A DNA stretch of 64,000 bases from Desulfovibrio psychrotolerans (lineage in GTDB: Bacteria; Desulfobacterota; Desulfovibrionia; Desulfovibrionales; Desulfovibrionaceae): positions 496,001 through 560,000 of the forward strand of contig NZ_BLVP01000001.1 of assembly GCF_013340305.1 (NCBI RefSeq), read 5' to 3'. Made by a program: the position numbers and the translations under genes. Shown here piece by piece: positions 26,791-36,269 of this stretch (positions within the stretch are counted from its first letter, which is position 1; each line of letters opens with the position of its first letter). Under the pieces are notes generated by a model. That model worked only from the letters and a program-made list of their open reading frames with translations. It did no database searches and had not been told where the DNA came from.

Positions 26791-27998
26791 GCGATACCCC
26801 CAAGACCCCGCTTGACGACGGGCGGGAAGAACAGGACGCTTCTGCGGATACCCCCGGAGAGGATTCCGGCATTTCTTCCGGAGCGTCTGAAATCACGCCC
26901 GGAGACGCCGTTTCGGACACGACCGGTGCGGTTTCCGGTAATTCCGTTACCCCGTCTGGCGGCACAGAAGATGATTCCAACGCCGGGCCGAATGCGTCTG
27001 TTGACATGCCCGCAGGCGAACCTGCTGGCGAGTCAGTTGACGATTCCGGCCCGGCGGATTCGGAATCCGTTCCCCACCCTCCGCCGCCTTTCCCTTTTGA
27101 ACAGGACCCGGAGACCGGAGCGTCGGACGATCCTTCCCTGACCGCCTCCTCTGAGGATGATGACGACGACGAAGAAGAAGAAGAAGAAGAAGAAGAAGAG
27201 GAAGAGGAGGAGGAGGAAGAATCCCCCATGACCCTCATCCAGCATCTGGACGAATTGCGCAAAAGGCTGAAGTACATAGCCTTTGCAGCAATAGCCGGAT
27301 GTCTGGCCTGCTACGGTTTTGCCGAGCGCCTTTTCGGTTATCTTGTGGCTCCCATGGTGGACTACATGCCGGAAGCGAGCAGCTTCATCTTCACGGCACC
27401 CCATGAAGCCTTCCTCACCTATCTGAAGGTGGCTGCTCTGGCAGGGATATTCCTGGCCAGCCCGTACATATTCTATCAGATATGGGCTTTCATCGCGCCC
27501 GGCCTGTATGATGAAGAACGGAAATACATCATTCCCGTGGCACTCTTTTCTGCCATTTTCTTCATCGGCGGGGCATCGTTCGGCTATTTCATCGTCTTCC
27601 CTGCCGCATTCGAATTCTTCATGAGTTTCAATAACGAGCACATTCAGGCCATGCTGAAGCTGGATGAATATCTGAGTTTCTCCATCAAACTGCTGCTGGC
27701 CTTCGGATTGGTGTTCGAAATGCCCCTTTTCGCTCTCATTCTCAGCCGCATAGGCATCCTCACGGCAGACATGATGCGCAAAGCTCGCCGCTACTCCATT
27801 TTGGGAGCGTTTATTGTGGCGGCCATTCTTACTCCGCCCGACATCTTCTCGCAATTGTTGATGGCGGGCCCCCTGCTCATCCTGTACGAGGTGTCCATTA
27901 TCGTGGCCAAGGTGTTCGGTAAAAAACGCCGGGGAGCCGAGGAACCTGAAGAAGAAAAAGAAGAAGAAACGGAAGAAGCCGCCAAGGCGGAAAGCTAG
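26787..27998 (+). CDS. tatC: Sec-independent translocase TatC with acidic N-terminal extension
   Basis: From residue 148 the protein is a normal six-helix TatC ([15 protein letters not shown] at the start; [40 protein letters not shown]), the receptor for twin-arginine signal peptides. Before it lie 147 residues of low-complexity, Ser/Thr/Gly/Pro/Asp/Glu sequence ending in five Asp and seventeen Glu (124-145). The C-terminus is also acidic. ATG 26787 overlaps tatB by ATGA, supporting the long start. ATG 27228, directly after the GA-rich run that doubles as a Shine-Dalgarno, would give a canonical 256-residue TatC. Confidence 0.92.
   Translation: MSDTPKTPLDDGREEQDASADTPGEDSGISSGASEITPGDAVSDTTGAVSGNSVTPSGGTEDDSNAGPNASVDMPAGEPAGESVDDSGPADSESVPHPPPPFPFEQDPETGASDDPSLTASSEDDDDDEEEEEEEEEEEEEEEEESPMTLIQHLDELRKRLKYIAFAAIAGCLACYGFAERLFGYLVAPMVDYMPEASSFIFTAPHEAFLTYLKVAALAGIFLASPYIFYQIWAFIAPGLYDEERKYIIPVALFSAIFFIGGASFGYFIVFPAAFEFFMSFNNEHIQAMLKLDEYLSFSIKLLLAFGLVFEMPLFALILSRIGILTADMMRKARRYSILGAFIVAAILTPPDIFSQLLMAGPLLILYEVSIIVAKVFGKKRRGAEEPEEEKEEETEEAAKAES
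27205..27230 (+). promoter_or_regulatory. Internal Shine-Dalgarno and start codon within tatC
   Basis: The GAG/GAA-rich end of the poly-glutamate coding run (27205-27220) contains repeated GGAGG, and ATG 27228 follows at normal spacing. Translation from here yields a TatC of ordinary length. The site is seen directly; its use is inferred. Confidence 0.5.
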
Positions 27999-28068
27999 CG
28001 GCTGCATGCCAATACAACGCCCACGACGGGGCCGGTTGCCCGGTTCCATGCAGCGGGAGGATACTATC

Positions 28069-28662
28069 ATGACGGAACGAACCGCCAGCATAGAACGCAC
28101 CACCAGCGAAACGACCATAGCCCTTTCGCTTAATCTTGACGGCACAGGTGCCGTGCAGGTTGACAGCGGCTGGGGTTTTGCCGACCACATGCTCACGCTC
28201 ATCGGCTTCTGGGCCGGGTTTGACCTCACCCTGCGTTGCAAGGGGGATACGCATGTGGACGCACACCACACGCTGGAAGACGTGGGCATCTGTTTCGGGC
28301 AGGCGTTGAACCAGTGCCTTGCGGACAAGACGGGCATCCAGAGGATAGGCTTTGCCAAGGTGCCCATGGACGAAGCCATGACCGAGGTGAATATAGACAT
28401 CTCCGGCCGCCCCTATCTGGTCTACCGCGGAGATGAGCTTCTGCCCCCGGTTATGGCAGGAGAAGAAGCGGACCTGTGGAGGGAATTCTTCAAGTCCGTT
28501 GCCTTTGCCGCAAAGATGAATATGCATATATGTTACCTGTATGGCAAAAACGGCCACCATCTGCTCGAATCGGCCTGCAAGGGGCTGGGTCTGGCATTAC
28601 GCATGGCAGCAAGCCGTACACGCGCACAACTTCTCAGCACAAAAGGGAGTCTGGATTCATGA
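28069..28662 (+). CDS. hisB: Imidazoleglycerol-phosphate dehydratase
   Basis: 197 residues, step 6 of histidine synthesis. The two metal-binding His clusters are intact: [11 protein letters not shown] and [11 protein letters not shown], the latter near the C-terminus. It is the monofunctional form without phosphatase domain. GGGAGGA lies nine bases before ATG 28069. It overlaps the following lipoprotein gene by ATGA. Confidence 0.95.
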   Translation: MTERTASIERTTSETTIALSLNLDGTGAVQVDSGWGFADHMLTLIGFWAGFDLTLRCKGDTHVDAHHTLEDVGICFGQALNQCLADKTGIQRIGFAKVPMDEAMTEVNIDISGRPYLVYRGDELLPPVMAGEEADLWREFFKSVAFAAKMNMHICYLYGKNGHHLLESACKGLGLALRMAASRTRAQLLSTKGSLDS

Positions 28663-29303
28663 AATACCGCACCCTCATCCAACTGGCCCTTGCCGTGGCG
28701 GCGGTGCTCACCCTGGGAGCATGCCAGCAGATAACCCAAGGCCCGCGGCCGCTCCCGGAGCAGGCCATAGGCGTTGCCCAGTTCACCCAGCCCACCCATA
28801 CGTGGGATCTGCTCGCGGGGTATATTCCCGATGGCCAGCCCAAGGTTGACGACAAGGTGTTGCGCGATTTGGACGAATCCTTCGAGACCCTGCTCTTTCG
28901 GCAGACCAAGCGACGGTACGTCAGCTCCGGTGCAAGCACCCGCTGCCTGGAAATGGACATGCGTAAGCGCAACGGCTCCACCACCGCGCTGGAAACATGG
29001 CTGGACGTGGGCCGCTGCATGAAGGTGGACCTGCTCATCGTGCCGCATATTCTGGCATGGAAGGAGCGCGACGGGGGAGATATGGGCACGTTCATTCCCT
29101 CCGCCGTTACCATGGATATTTTCGTCGTCGACATCGTCAAAGAGCGGGTTAGCGCCCGTTACCACTTTGAGGAAACTCAGGAAAACCTTGCCAGCAACCT
29201 CATGAACTTTGACAAGTTCATGGAACGCAAGGGTAAGTGGATAACCGCCCGCCAGCTTGCGGAAGAAGGCATGCGCACGGGCATAAAGGAGCTGGGCCTG
29301 TGA
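28659..29303 (+). CDS. Uncharacterised lipoprotein between hisB and hisA
   Basis: 214 residues with a signal peptide and lipobox (LTLGACQQ), so a lipid-anchored periplasmic or outer-membrane protein. I do not recognise the domain. The mature part has alternating strands and helices, a Cys pair in [11 protein letters not shown] and [14 protein letters not shown], and an overall look of the GNA1162/CsgG-like lipoproteins ([33 protein letters not shown]), which is only a suggestion. Its ATG overlaps the hisB stop and its TGA overlaps the hisA GTG start, so it is locked into a histidine operon although a biosynthetic role is not apparent. Confidence 0.85.
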   Translation: MKYRTLIQLALAVAAVLTLGACQQITQGPRPLPEQAIGVAQFTQPTHTWDLLAGYIPDGQPKVDDKVLRDLDESFETLLFRQTKRRYVSSGASTRCLEMDMRKRNGSTTALETWLDVGRCMKVDLLIVPHILAWKERDGGDMGTFIPSAVTMDIFVVDIVKERVSARYHFEETQENLASNLMNFDKFMERKGKWITARQLAEEGMRTGIKELGL

Positions 29304-30034
29304 TCATCTTTCCCGCTGTGGACATAAAGGGTGGACAGGCCGTTCGCCTGAAGCAGGGCCGTGCGGACGAGGAAACCGTTTTTTCATCCGATCCTGTAGC
29401 AATGGCCCGCCAATGGCAGGACGAAGGCGGACAATGGCTGCACGTGGTGGATCTGGACGGCGCGTTTTCCGGTGAACCTGTAAACCGCTCCCTCATCCGG
29501 CGCATTTGCTCCAACATAGACATTCCGGTGCAACTGGGCGGCGGCATACGCGACATTGAAACAGCCCGCGCCTACCTTGATTCCGGCGTCTCCCGCCTTA
29601 TCATCGGCACCATGGCTCTTGCCGAACCGAACCTCTTCGGCTCGCTGTGCAAGACGTTTCCGGGAAGAATCGGCGTCTCTCTGGATGCCGAAGGCGGCAG
29701 GCTGAGGACAAAGGGATGGGTGGAAGATTCCGGCCTTACGGTCTACGATGTGCTTCCCCGTCTGGAAAAACAAGGTGCAGCCTTCATCATCTATACAGAC
29801 ATTGACCGTGACGGCATGCAGACCGGCGTAAACCTGCCGGCTCTGAAAACACTGGCAGAAACGTCCTCGCTGCCGGTCATTGCCGCAGGCGGTGTAGCCA
29901 CCATGGATGATGTGAAGGCCCTGTACCCCCTAAGCCGCACTGCCAATCTGGAAGGAGCCATTTCCGGACGCGCCATCTACACGGGCACCCTCAATCTGCG
30001 GGAAGCCACAGCGTGGATTGCCGCACAGGGATAA
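29300..30034 (+). CDS. hisA: ProFAR isomerase HisA
   Basis: 244-residue TIM barrel catalysing isomerisation of ProFAR to [22 protein letters not shown] is the N-terminal signature with the catalytic Asp; VQLGGGIRD and [14 protein letters not shown] (second catalytic Asp and phosphate loop) are conserved. The start is GTG 29300, overlapping the preceding stop, with AAGGAG nine bases upstream. Confidence 0.96.
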   Translation: MIIFPAVDIKGGQAVRLKQGRADEETVFSSDPVAMARQWQDEGGQWLHVVDLDGAFSGEPVNRSLIRRICSNIDIPVQLGGGIRDIETARAYLDSGVSRLIIGTMALAEPNLFGSLCKTFPGRIGVSLDAEGGRLRTKGWVEDSGLTVYDVLPRLEKQGAAFIIYTDIDRDGMQTGVNLPALKTLAETSSLPVIAAGGVATMDDVKALYPLSRTANLEGAISGRAIYTGTLNLREATAWIAAQG

Positions 30035-30068
30035 CGCTCCCTTTTGCCGCCTGATACGCCTGCGTATG

Positions 30069-30095
30069 CGCCCGTTCGTATGTTTCGGGCGTTTC
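30069..30095 (+). terminator. Possible terminator after hisA
   Basis: CGCCCG (30069-30074) pairs with CGGGCG (30086-30091), then TTTC. The stem is short and the T tail weak. Confidence 0.35.
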
Positions 30096-30229
30096 GCGGG
30101 TATATCCGGCTTCGGCTTTCCGGCCCCTCCGGGCTTACGCGCCCTATTCCATAAACAACAACGCCGGGCACCGGGCATCTCTCCATAACGCAACCGGCCG
30201 CCCAACGCACAGAATACGGACCACCCGCC

Positions 30230-30727
30230 ATGAGCATTGATTTCAAAGATCTCGCCAGCCGTCACCCGCTGTTCTCCCGGCTGACAGGACAGGTCATCTG
30301 GCTGCTCTTTGAAGAACACAAGGCCTCTTCCGAAGACATAGACGCCTTTATGGAACACTACCTCGCGTGGCGGAACGAACAGCTTTCCGTCATGGCCGCG
30401 CTGGAAGCCAACAGGGGAGCCTATCTGCGCATTACCACAGACCCGCCTCTCAACACGGGGAACGATGCGCCGCACATTGCCTCGCGCCCGCCATGCAAGC
30501 ATTGCCGCTCGCTCCACGGTGCCATTCTGCCTGCATCGCATCCGGACATCATCCGTTGCCTGCCGCCTTTTGCGCTGGGCTGCCGCTGCCGGGCAGAGAT
30601 AATTACCACCGAACAGGTCCCCCCAAACGCACCGCTCATCTTCTCGTGCGAAATGCCCCGGCGTGAACTGCACTGCGCCAGCGAGTGGATATTCTCCGTT
30701 CCGTGGGCCAAGCACCGCAAGTCCTGA
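30230..30727 (+). CDS. Small protein with phage Mu F-like Cys motif
   Basis: 165 residues, uncharacterised. The N-terminal half is helical ([37 protein letters not shown]). The C-terminal half has [12 protein letters not shown] and [14 protein letters not shown], a CxxC...CxC pattern with LPPF that resembles the zinc-binding core of the Mu gpF/SPP1 gp7 minor head family (PxHPxCRC). No other phage gene is nearby, so it may be a domesticated or convergent motif. It lies just before recQ; their frames nearly abut. The ribosome site is weak (GGACC). Confidence 0.7.
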   Translation: MSIDFKDLASRHPLFSRLTGQVIWLLFEEHKASSEDIDAFMEHYLAWRNEQLSVMAALEANRGAYLRITTDPPLNTGNDAPHIASRPPCKHCRSLHGAILPASHPDIIRCLPPFALGCRCRAEIITTEQVPPNAPLIFSCEMPRRELHCASEWIFSVPWAKHRKS

Positions 30728-30738
30728 CGGGGCGGGCC

Positions 30739-33024
30739 GTGCAGCAAATCCTTTCGAACCGCTCTGCGCTTCCGTGCGACGATCCGCTGGAGGTGCTGCG
30801 CACCGTCTACGGCTACCACGCCTTTCAGGGGCGTCAGGAAGAAGTCATACGGCATGTCGTGGCCGGTAACGACGCGCTTGTGCTTATGCCCACAGGCGGC
30901 GGCAAATCCCTGTGCTACCAGATTCCTTCGCTGATGCGTCCGGGAACGGGCATCGTTGTGTCTCCGCTTATCGCCCTTATGCAGGATCAGGTGCAGTCGC
31001 TCACGCAAATGGGGGTCCGGGCCGCCTTCCTGAACTCCAGTATAGGCCCTGCCCAGCAACGGGAGGTGGAATCCCGGCTCCGGCAGGGCGGGCTGGACCT
31101 GCTCTATGTGGCCCCGGAAAGGCTCGTCACCCCGGTATTTCAGGAACTGCTGCGCTCCCTGCCCATAGCCCTCTTTGCCATAGACGAAGCACACTGCGTT
31201 TCGCAATGGGGCCACGACTTCCGGCCGGAATACACGCAGCTGAGCCTGCTCCACCGCCTGTTTCCGCAGGTGCCCCGCATTGCGCTCACCGCCACGGCGG
31301 ACGGGCCCACCCGCCGCGATATCGCGGAGCAGTTGCAGCTCCAGAACGCCTCTGTCTTTTCCACGGGATTTGACAGACCCAACATTTCCTACACCGTGGT
31401 GCCGAAAAGCCGTGGCGCGGACCAACTGCTGGAGTTCATAACCCGCCGCCACCGGGGAGAGGCGGGAATAGTCTACCGCATTTCCCGCAACAAGGTGGAG
31501 GAGACGGCCTCGCTGCTGCAGGAGCACGGCCTTGCCGCCCTGCCGTACCATGCAGGCATGACAGCCATTCAGCGGGCGCATAATCAGGAACGGTTCATGC
31601 GCGGGGAAGGGGTGGTCATGGTGGCCACGGTTGCCTTCGGCATGGGTGTGGACAAGCCAAACGTCCGCTTCGTGGCCCATATGGAACCCCCCAGAAGCCT
31701 TGAAGCCTACCATCAGGAAACCGGACGTGCGGGGCGCGACGGGCTTCCGGCAGAGGCATTTCTTACATATGGGCTTGCCGATGTGGTCATGCTGCGCAAA
31801 ATGATAGGCTCTGCACAGGAGAACCCGCGCGCCCACGTGGAACACAACAAACTGGATGCCCTGCTGGGATTTCTGGAAACAACGGAGTGCCGCCGCAACG
31901 CCCTGCTCTGCTATTTCGGGGAAACACCCCCGGCCCCCTGCGGCAACTGCGACACCTGCATCACCCCGCCGCACACATGGGACGGCACCGTGGCCGCGCA
32001 AAAGGCACTTTCCGCCGTCTACCGCACGGGGCAACGCTTCGGTGTGGCCCACCTTGCCGATATTCTTGCAGGCAAACTCACCCGCAGGGTATCTGATCAC
32101 CGCCATAATGAACTGAAAACCTTCGGCTGCGGCAAAGAGCTGGGCAAGGATATGTGGAAGTCCGTCTTCCGCCAGCTTGTGGCGCAAGGGCTGCTGGATG
32201 TGGATATGGAAGGGCATGGCAGCCTGCTGCTGAACCGGCACAGCTGGGAGGTGCTCCGGGCGGAACGGGGTGTCCGCCTGCGGAAGGACACTGCGGACAC
32301 CCGCAGCACACACCGGAACGCTTCGCCAGAGACGGATGCCGAACTGCACGCTGCTCTGGCCCATCCGGCAGGCAGCGCCCTGCTCACCGCCCTGCGGGAG
32401 GAAAGGCTCCGGCTGGCGGAAACGCAGGACGTGCCCCCCTATGCCATCTTTCCGGACAAAACCCTCATGGAAATGGCGGCCTACCGCCCTTCCTCGCTGG
32501 ATGAGATGAGCAATCTCTACGGCGTGGGGCAGGCCAAGCTTACCATGTACGGGCGCGTTTTTCTGGATATTGTGGCCCGGTGCGAGGCCGAGCACGGCAG
32601 GCCTCAGGCGGTTCTGCCCATTCCGCAACGTGCCGGGGAAAAGGAAAAACGCCGCGCTGCCCGCAAGAACCGGGGCATGACCGATACCCTGCGCGCATCG
32701 GTGGAGCTTTTCCGCCGGTTGGGCAATGCGGAAGCCGTAGCCCGTGAACGCGGATTGGCAGACGGCACGGTCTACGGTCATCTGGCGCAGGCTATAGGAT
32801 TCCGCGAACTGACGCTGGATGAGATGACAAGGGGCATCCCCCCTGAACAGGTGGACGAAATGCGCGAAGCCATAGGCGCATGCAACGCCACGGGAGCGGG
32901 CATCCGGGGTGCCTTCGAATCCTTGCAGGGACGGTATACGTATGGATTATTGCGGTGCGTTGCCACAGACCTGCGGCTCTCTTCCGGAGAAAACGGCCCG
33001 CACGCAGAAACGGAAGACTGGTAG
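30739..33024 (+). CDS. recQ: ATP-dependent DNA helicase RecQ
   Basis: 761 residues from GTG 30739. Superfamily 2 motifs: Walker [33 protein letters not shown] (Walker B plus aromatic loop), and [16 protein letters not shown] zinc cluster (CYFGE...CGNCDTC), an RQC winged helix and an HRDC-like domain ([18 protein letters not shown]) follow. The last ~120 residues form an extra helix-turn-helix-like domain ([18 protein letters not shown]), known from some longer RecQ proteins. A start 18 codons earlier would overlap the preceding gene by 43 bases and has no better ribosome site. It unwinds recombination and replication intermediates. Confidence 0.94.
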   Translation: MQQILSNRSALPCDDPLEVLRTVYGYHAFQGRQEEVIRHVVAGNDALVLMPTGGGKSLCYQIPSLMRPGTGIVVSPLIALMQDQVQSLTQMGVRAAFLNSSIGPAQQREVESRLRQGGLDLLYVAPERLVTPVFQELLRSLPIALFAIDEAHCVSQWGHDFRPEYTQLSLLHRLFPQVPRIALTATADGPTRRDIAEQLQLQNASVFSTGFDRPNISYTVVPKSRGADQLLEFITRRHRGEAGIVYRISRNKVEETASLLQEHGLAALPYHAGMTAIQRAHNQERFMRGEGVVMVATVAFGMGVDKPNVRFVAHMEPPRSLEAYHQETGRAGRDGLPAEAFLTYGLADVVMLRKMIGSAQENPRAHVEHNKLDALLGFLETTECRRNALLCYFGETPPAPCGNCDTCITPPHTWDGTVAAQKALSAVYRTGQRFGVAHLADILAGKLTRRVSDHRHNELKTFGCGKELGKDMWKSVFRQLVAQGLLDVDMEGHGSLLLNRHSWEVLRAERGVRLRKDTADTRSTHRNASPETDAELHAALAHPAGSALLTALREERLRLAETQDVPPYAIFPDKTLMEMAAYRPSSLDEMSNLYGVGQAKLTMYGRVFLDIVARCEAEHGRPQAVLPIPQRAGEKEKRRAARKNRGMTDTLRASVELFRRLGNAEAVARERGLADGTVYGHLAQAIGFRELTLDEMTRGIPPEQVDEMREAIGACNATGAGIRGAFESLQGRYTYGLLRCVATDLRLSSGENGPHAETEDW

Positions 33025-33030
33025 TCCTGC

Positions 33031-35667
33031 CTAGCCTACCTCAAAAGGCAACCTGCCGTGTTCCATGATGCGGAAAAGGCGATCCTGTGTGACGGGACGC
33101 GAGAAAAGATACCCCTGCGCAGCCTCGCACCCCAGTTCCGCTAGCACGGCGGCCTGTTCCTGCGTTTCCACCCCCTCCGCCACCACCTCTATGCCCAGCC
33201 CCCGTCCCAGGCTGACAATGGCCTGCACTATGCCGCGCGAAGCCCTGTCTTCCAGCACGGTGGAGGTGAAGGTGCGGTCAACCTTGATCATATTCACGGG
33301 GAACTGACGCAGATAGTTGAATGAAGAGAACCCGGTGCCGAAATCATCCAGCGCCACGCGCACGCCAAGCTCCTTGAGCTTCCACAGGCGCTCTCGCACA
33401 GCCTCTTCCCCCTTGAGCAGGGTGTTTTCCGTAATCTCAAGGCAGATGTCGGAAGGAACGCACCCGGAACGGCTGATAATGCGGGTGAACACGTCCAGCA
33501 AATCCCAGCGGCGGAAGCTCAGGGCAGAAACATTCAGGTTCAGCACCATGGGCCGGACAGCTTCGCCCCGCTCGCGCCATGACGCAATGACGGCACACCC
33601 GAATTCCAGCATCTGGCAATCCAGCCCGAACACAAGGCCCGCCTCTTCCGCCGCCTCCACAAACTCATCGGGCATGCGTAACGCACCGCCCGGCTGCCGC
33701 CAGCGTGCCAGCACCTCAGCGCCGCGCACCCTGCCGGACTGCAAGGTAACATATGGCTGAAACACAGGAATAAATTCCGAGAACTCCAGCCCGCGCCGGA
33801 TGGCGTTTTCCAGCTGGAGCATATCCTTCATACGCTCATTCAGCTTGCGGTCAAAAACCTCATAGCGCCCAGGTCCCGCTTCTTTGGCGCGGTACATGGC
33901 GGCATCGGCATCGCGCAGAATATCTTCGGGCTTTTCATAGTCGCGCGCCTGAAACACCGCGCCTATGCTTGCTCCGCTATACACGTCCACGCCGTCCACA
34001 CTGAAGGGCATCTTCAATTCGTTCAGTATGCGCTGCACCGCATGGGTGGCCTGAATGGCTTCGCCGATATCGTCCAGAAGAATAGCAAATTCATCACCGC
34101 CAAACCGGGCAAGGGTATCGCAGTCGCGAAGGCAGCACTTCACTCTCCGTGCAAACTGCATGAGCAGGGCATCGCCCGCCTTGTGCCCCATGCTGTCGTT
34201 CACCACCTTGAACCGGTCCATATCCATGAACAGCACGGCAAACCGGTAGTCCGGATACCTGCGGGCGCGTCGCACAGCCCCTGTGAGCCTGTCCATGAAA
34301 AGGCTGCGGTTGGGCAGCCCGGTGAGTGCATCATGAAACGCCATGTGCATAAGCCTGTCATCGGCCAGCTTGTGCTCGGTAATATCTTCCATGAGCACAA
34401 CGGCAAAGGAAAACGTGCCGCGCAGATCAAGTACGGCGGTGAAGGTCTGCCTGCACCAGAATAGCGCGCCGGAAGCAAGGCGGCATTCGCAGGAGAGCGT
34501 AAAGGATTCCAGCCTGCCGGAACGCAGTTCGCCAAATTGTCTGAGGGCTTCGGAACGATCGTGCTGATCCACGATGCAGTCCGTAATGTCGGTGCCGGGC
34601 AAGGCATCGGTCCGCATCTCGAACATTTCTGCCATGCGCCCGTTGCTTTCCAGAACCGCGCCCTGCGGCCCGACCATGCACACGCCCAACCCGGAATGTT
34701 CAAATACCGCGCGAAAACGGGCCTCGCTGGCGCGCAATGCCTCGCGCTGCTGAAATGTTTCTATGGCCCCGCCCACATAGCCGGAGATGAGTTCCAGCAA
34801 ATTCAGGTCGTCAGGGGTATAAACATCGTCGTCGGAATAACTGCGCACCGCAAGCACACCAACGCTGCGCCCCGCATGGGTACGCAGAGGCACTCCCAAC
34901 CATACGGCGGGACGGGGAATGGCCGGGCAGACAATGCCCTTGCTTTCCAGTTCCTCAATTTCGCATCGCGTGATGAGAAAGGGACGCCCCCACACGAAAA
35001 CAAACTCCGTGAGGCCGTTCCCGAAATCGCGCCCCGAAGGGGTGGTGCGGCGGGTGTCTGAAAAATAAGGGAAAGTAATCCGGGAACCGGGACCGTCCGT
35101 CAGGGCTATGGAGCAGTTTTCCGCCGGCATCAGTTTGCGCATGACGCGGTGAACCCCGCTCATGAGACCGCTCAGGGTGTGTTCGCCCAGAATGGTCTGC
35201 GTAAGCAGTTGCAGAGCGGCGTAAGCCTTTTCGCTTCTCGCGCCCCGTGGCTCCTCTGCCGCGCCGCCTGTCTCCGCTGGCAACAGGCGTAACAGCCGCA
35301 GAACATAGCGTGTATTGGTCTGCACATCGGTAAGGGGGAACAGGTCAACCTGTGCGGCAACATTGTTCCCGCCCCCCGAGCGGACGCAGGTACGCAGGCT
35401 TCCGGAATCCTGCCCGCCTGAGGCTACAGCCCTGAAGAGTGCCTGTTCGTCCGCAGGGCTGCCACCGGCAGGAGACGTCTCTGCAAAAAACCGGTGCCGG
35501 GAGTGGACGTTGCAGCCTGTAACCCGCTCCATTTCTGCATTCAAATATACCGGCTCACCTGCGCACGTATAGACGGCCACTCCCACGGAAGCGGCATCAA
35601 ACAGCCTGAAAAGCGCACCGTCAAACGGGCGCGATCCGGTCTGCGCTAAAGTCTGTTGCTGCGGCAT
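33031..35667 (-). CDS. PAS-GAF-PAS-GGDEF-EAL c-di-GMP turnover protein
   Basis: 878 residues from ATG 35667 (AGGAACC upstream). Domains in order: PAS (about 15-120), GAF (about 165-320; HRVMRKLMPAENCSIAL), PAS (about 330-450), GGDEF (RFGGDEFAIL, residues 523-527, intact active site) and EAL (about 620-870; GAEVLARW, EITENTLL, DDFGTGFSS, EVVAEGVET). Catalytic residues of both enzymatic domains appear conserved, so it could both make and degrade c-di-GMP. There is no transmembrane segment, hence cytoplasmic sensing. It is convergent with recQ and has an 11-bp repeat array upstream. Confidence 0.93.
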   Translation of the reverse strand: MPQQQTLAQTGSRPFDGALFRLFDAASVGVAVYTCAGEPVYLNAEMERVTGCNVHSRHRFFAETSPAGGSPADEQALFRAVASGGQDSGSLRTCVRSGGGNNVAAQVDLFPLTDVQTNTRYVLRLLRLLPAETGGAAEEPRGARSEKAYAALQLLTQTILGEHTLSGLMSGVHRVMRKLMPAENCSIALTDGPGSRITFPYFSDTRRTTPSGRDFGNGLTEFVFVWGRPFLITRCEIEELESKGIVCPAIPRPAVWLGVPLRTHAGRSVGVLAVRSYSDDDVYTPDDLNLLELISGYVGGAIETFQQREALRASEARFRAVFEHSGLGVCMVGPQGAVLESNGRMAEMFEMRTDALPGTDITDCIVDQHDRSEALRQFGELRSGRLESFTLSCECRLASGALFWCRQTFTAVLDLRGTFSFAVVLMEDITEHKLADDRLMHMAFHDALTGLPNRSLFMDRLTGAVRRARRYPDYRFAVLFMDMDRFKVVNDSMGHKAGDALLMQFARRVKCCLRDCDTLARFGGDEFAILLDDIGEAIQATHAVQRILNELKMPFSVDGVDVYSGASIGAVFQARDYEKPEDILRDADAAMYRAKEAGPGRYEVFDRKLNERMKDMLQLENAIRRGLEFSEFIPVFQPYVTLQSGRVRGAEVLARWRQPGGALRMPDEFVEAAEEAGLVFGLDCQMLEFGCAVIASWRERGEAVRPMVLNLNVSALSFRRWDLLDVFTRIISRSGCVPSDICLEITENTLLKGEEAVRERLWKLKELGVRVALDDFGTGFSSFNYLRQFPVNMIKVDRTFTSTVLEDRASRGIVQAIVSLGRGLGIEVVAEGVETQEQAAVLAELGCEAAQGYLFSRPVTQDRLFRIMEHGRLPFEVG

Positions 35668-36043
35668 TCGGGTTCCTATGAATACAGAACGCCGGACTAT
35701 ACGTCCCGGCAAGGGCCAAGGCAACCACTAACCTGTTGCCACAGGCAGTAAAATGCGGCTGCAACATCCCTTAAAAAGGTCATTCTGGGCAAGAAAAGGG
35801 GCACGGCCAAGGTACGGAAGAGGTACGGAAGGGGTACGGAAAAGGCACGGAAGGGGGCAAATCTGGGGTGCTGAGAAGCGGTGCCAATGCGGCGCACAGC
35901 GTAATGAGAATCCGGCAGGATATCTGTGCAACCGCCTGCACGAGCAAGGAAAGGCAGTGGACCGTGATGCCTGTCACCGGCTGCCCAGCAGGTATTGTGG
36001 CAGCCGGTTGCCCCGGACAATCGCGTGTCCGGATCAGGAAAAA
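35668..36043. other. Gap with repeat array upstream of the GGDEF/EAL gene
   Basis: The gap between the MoaD-like gene stop and the GGDEF/EAL start on the same strand contains the 11-bp repeat array (35811-35854). Otherwise I see no gene and no clear promoter. Confidence 0.5.
35811..35854. repeat. Four-unit 11-bp direct repeat
   Basis: GGTACGGAAGA, GGTACGGAAGG, GGTACGGAAAA and GGCACGGAAGG lie head to tail, 144-187 bases upstream of the GGDEF/EAL start. The 11-bp period is close to one DNA turn, so all units face one side of the helix, as in arrays of regulator sites. Confidence 0.8.
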
Positions 36044-36268
36044 TTAGCCTCCGCCCACCGCAGGGAAAAGACCCAGCCGGTCGCCGGATGAAAGAACAGC
36101 CTCCGGCTGCACATGTACGCCGTTTATGAAACGGATTTTCACCTCATCTGCCGGAATCTGCAGCAGGGCGATGACCTCTTCCACCCGCGTTCCCTCTTCC
36201 ACGTCCAGCACGCCCTCTGCGGGAGCATAGTGGGCAAGGGTGGCAAAACATTTGATTTCTATACGCAT
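36044..36268 (-). CDS. MoaD/ThiS-like sulfur carrier
   Basis: 74-residue beta-grasp protein with the MoaD-type end VLSSGDRLGLFPAVGGG, whose C-terminal Gly-Gly would be adenylated and thiocarboxylated. IKCFATLAHYAP is the usual first strand. AGGAAG precedes ATG 36268. It follows the REC-HD-GYP gene, whose stop ends one base downstream of its start, so it is the last gene of a regulatory operon rather than a cofactor operon. Sulfur donation for a molybdopterin or tungstopterin enzyme such as the AOR at 45.1 kb is possible but unproven. Confidence 0.85.
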   Translation of the reverse strand: MRIEIKCFATLAHYAPAEGVLDVEEGTRVEEVIALLQIPADEVKIRFINGVHVQPEAVLSSGDRLGLFPAVGGG

Positions 36269-36269
36269 A

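Noticed and set aside
30421-32781. Reverse-strand open frame of nearly 800 codons opposite recQ
   Set aside because: Same shadow effect in GC-rich coding DNA; recQ motifs fix the true strand.
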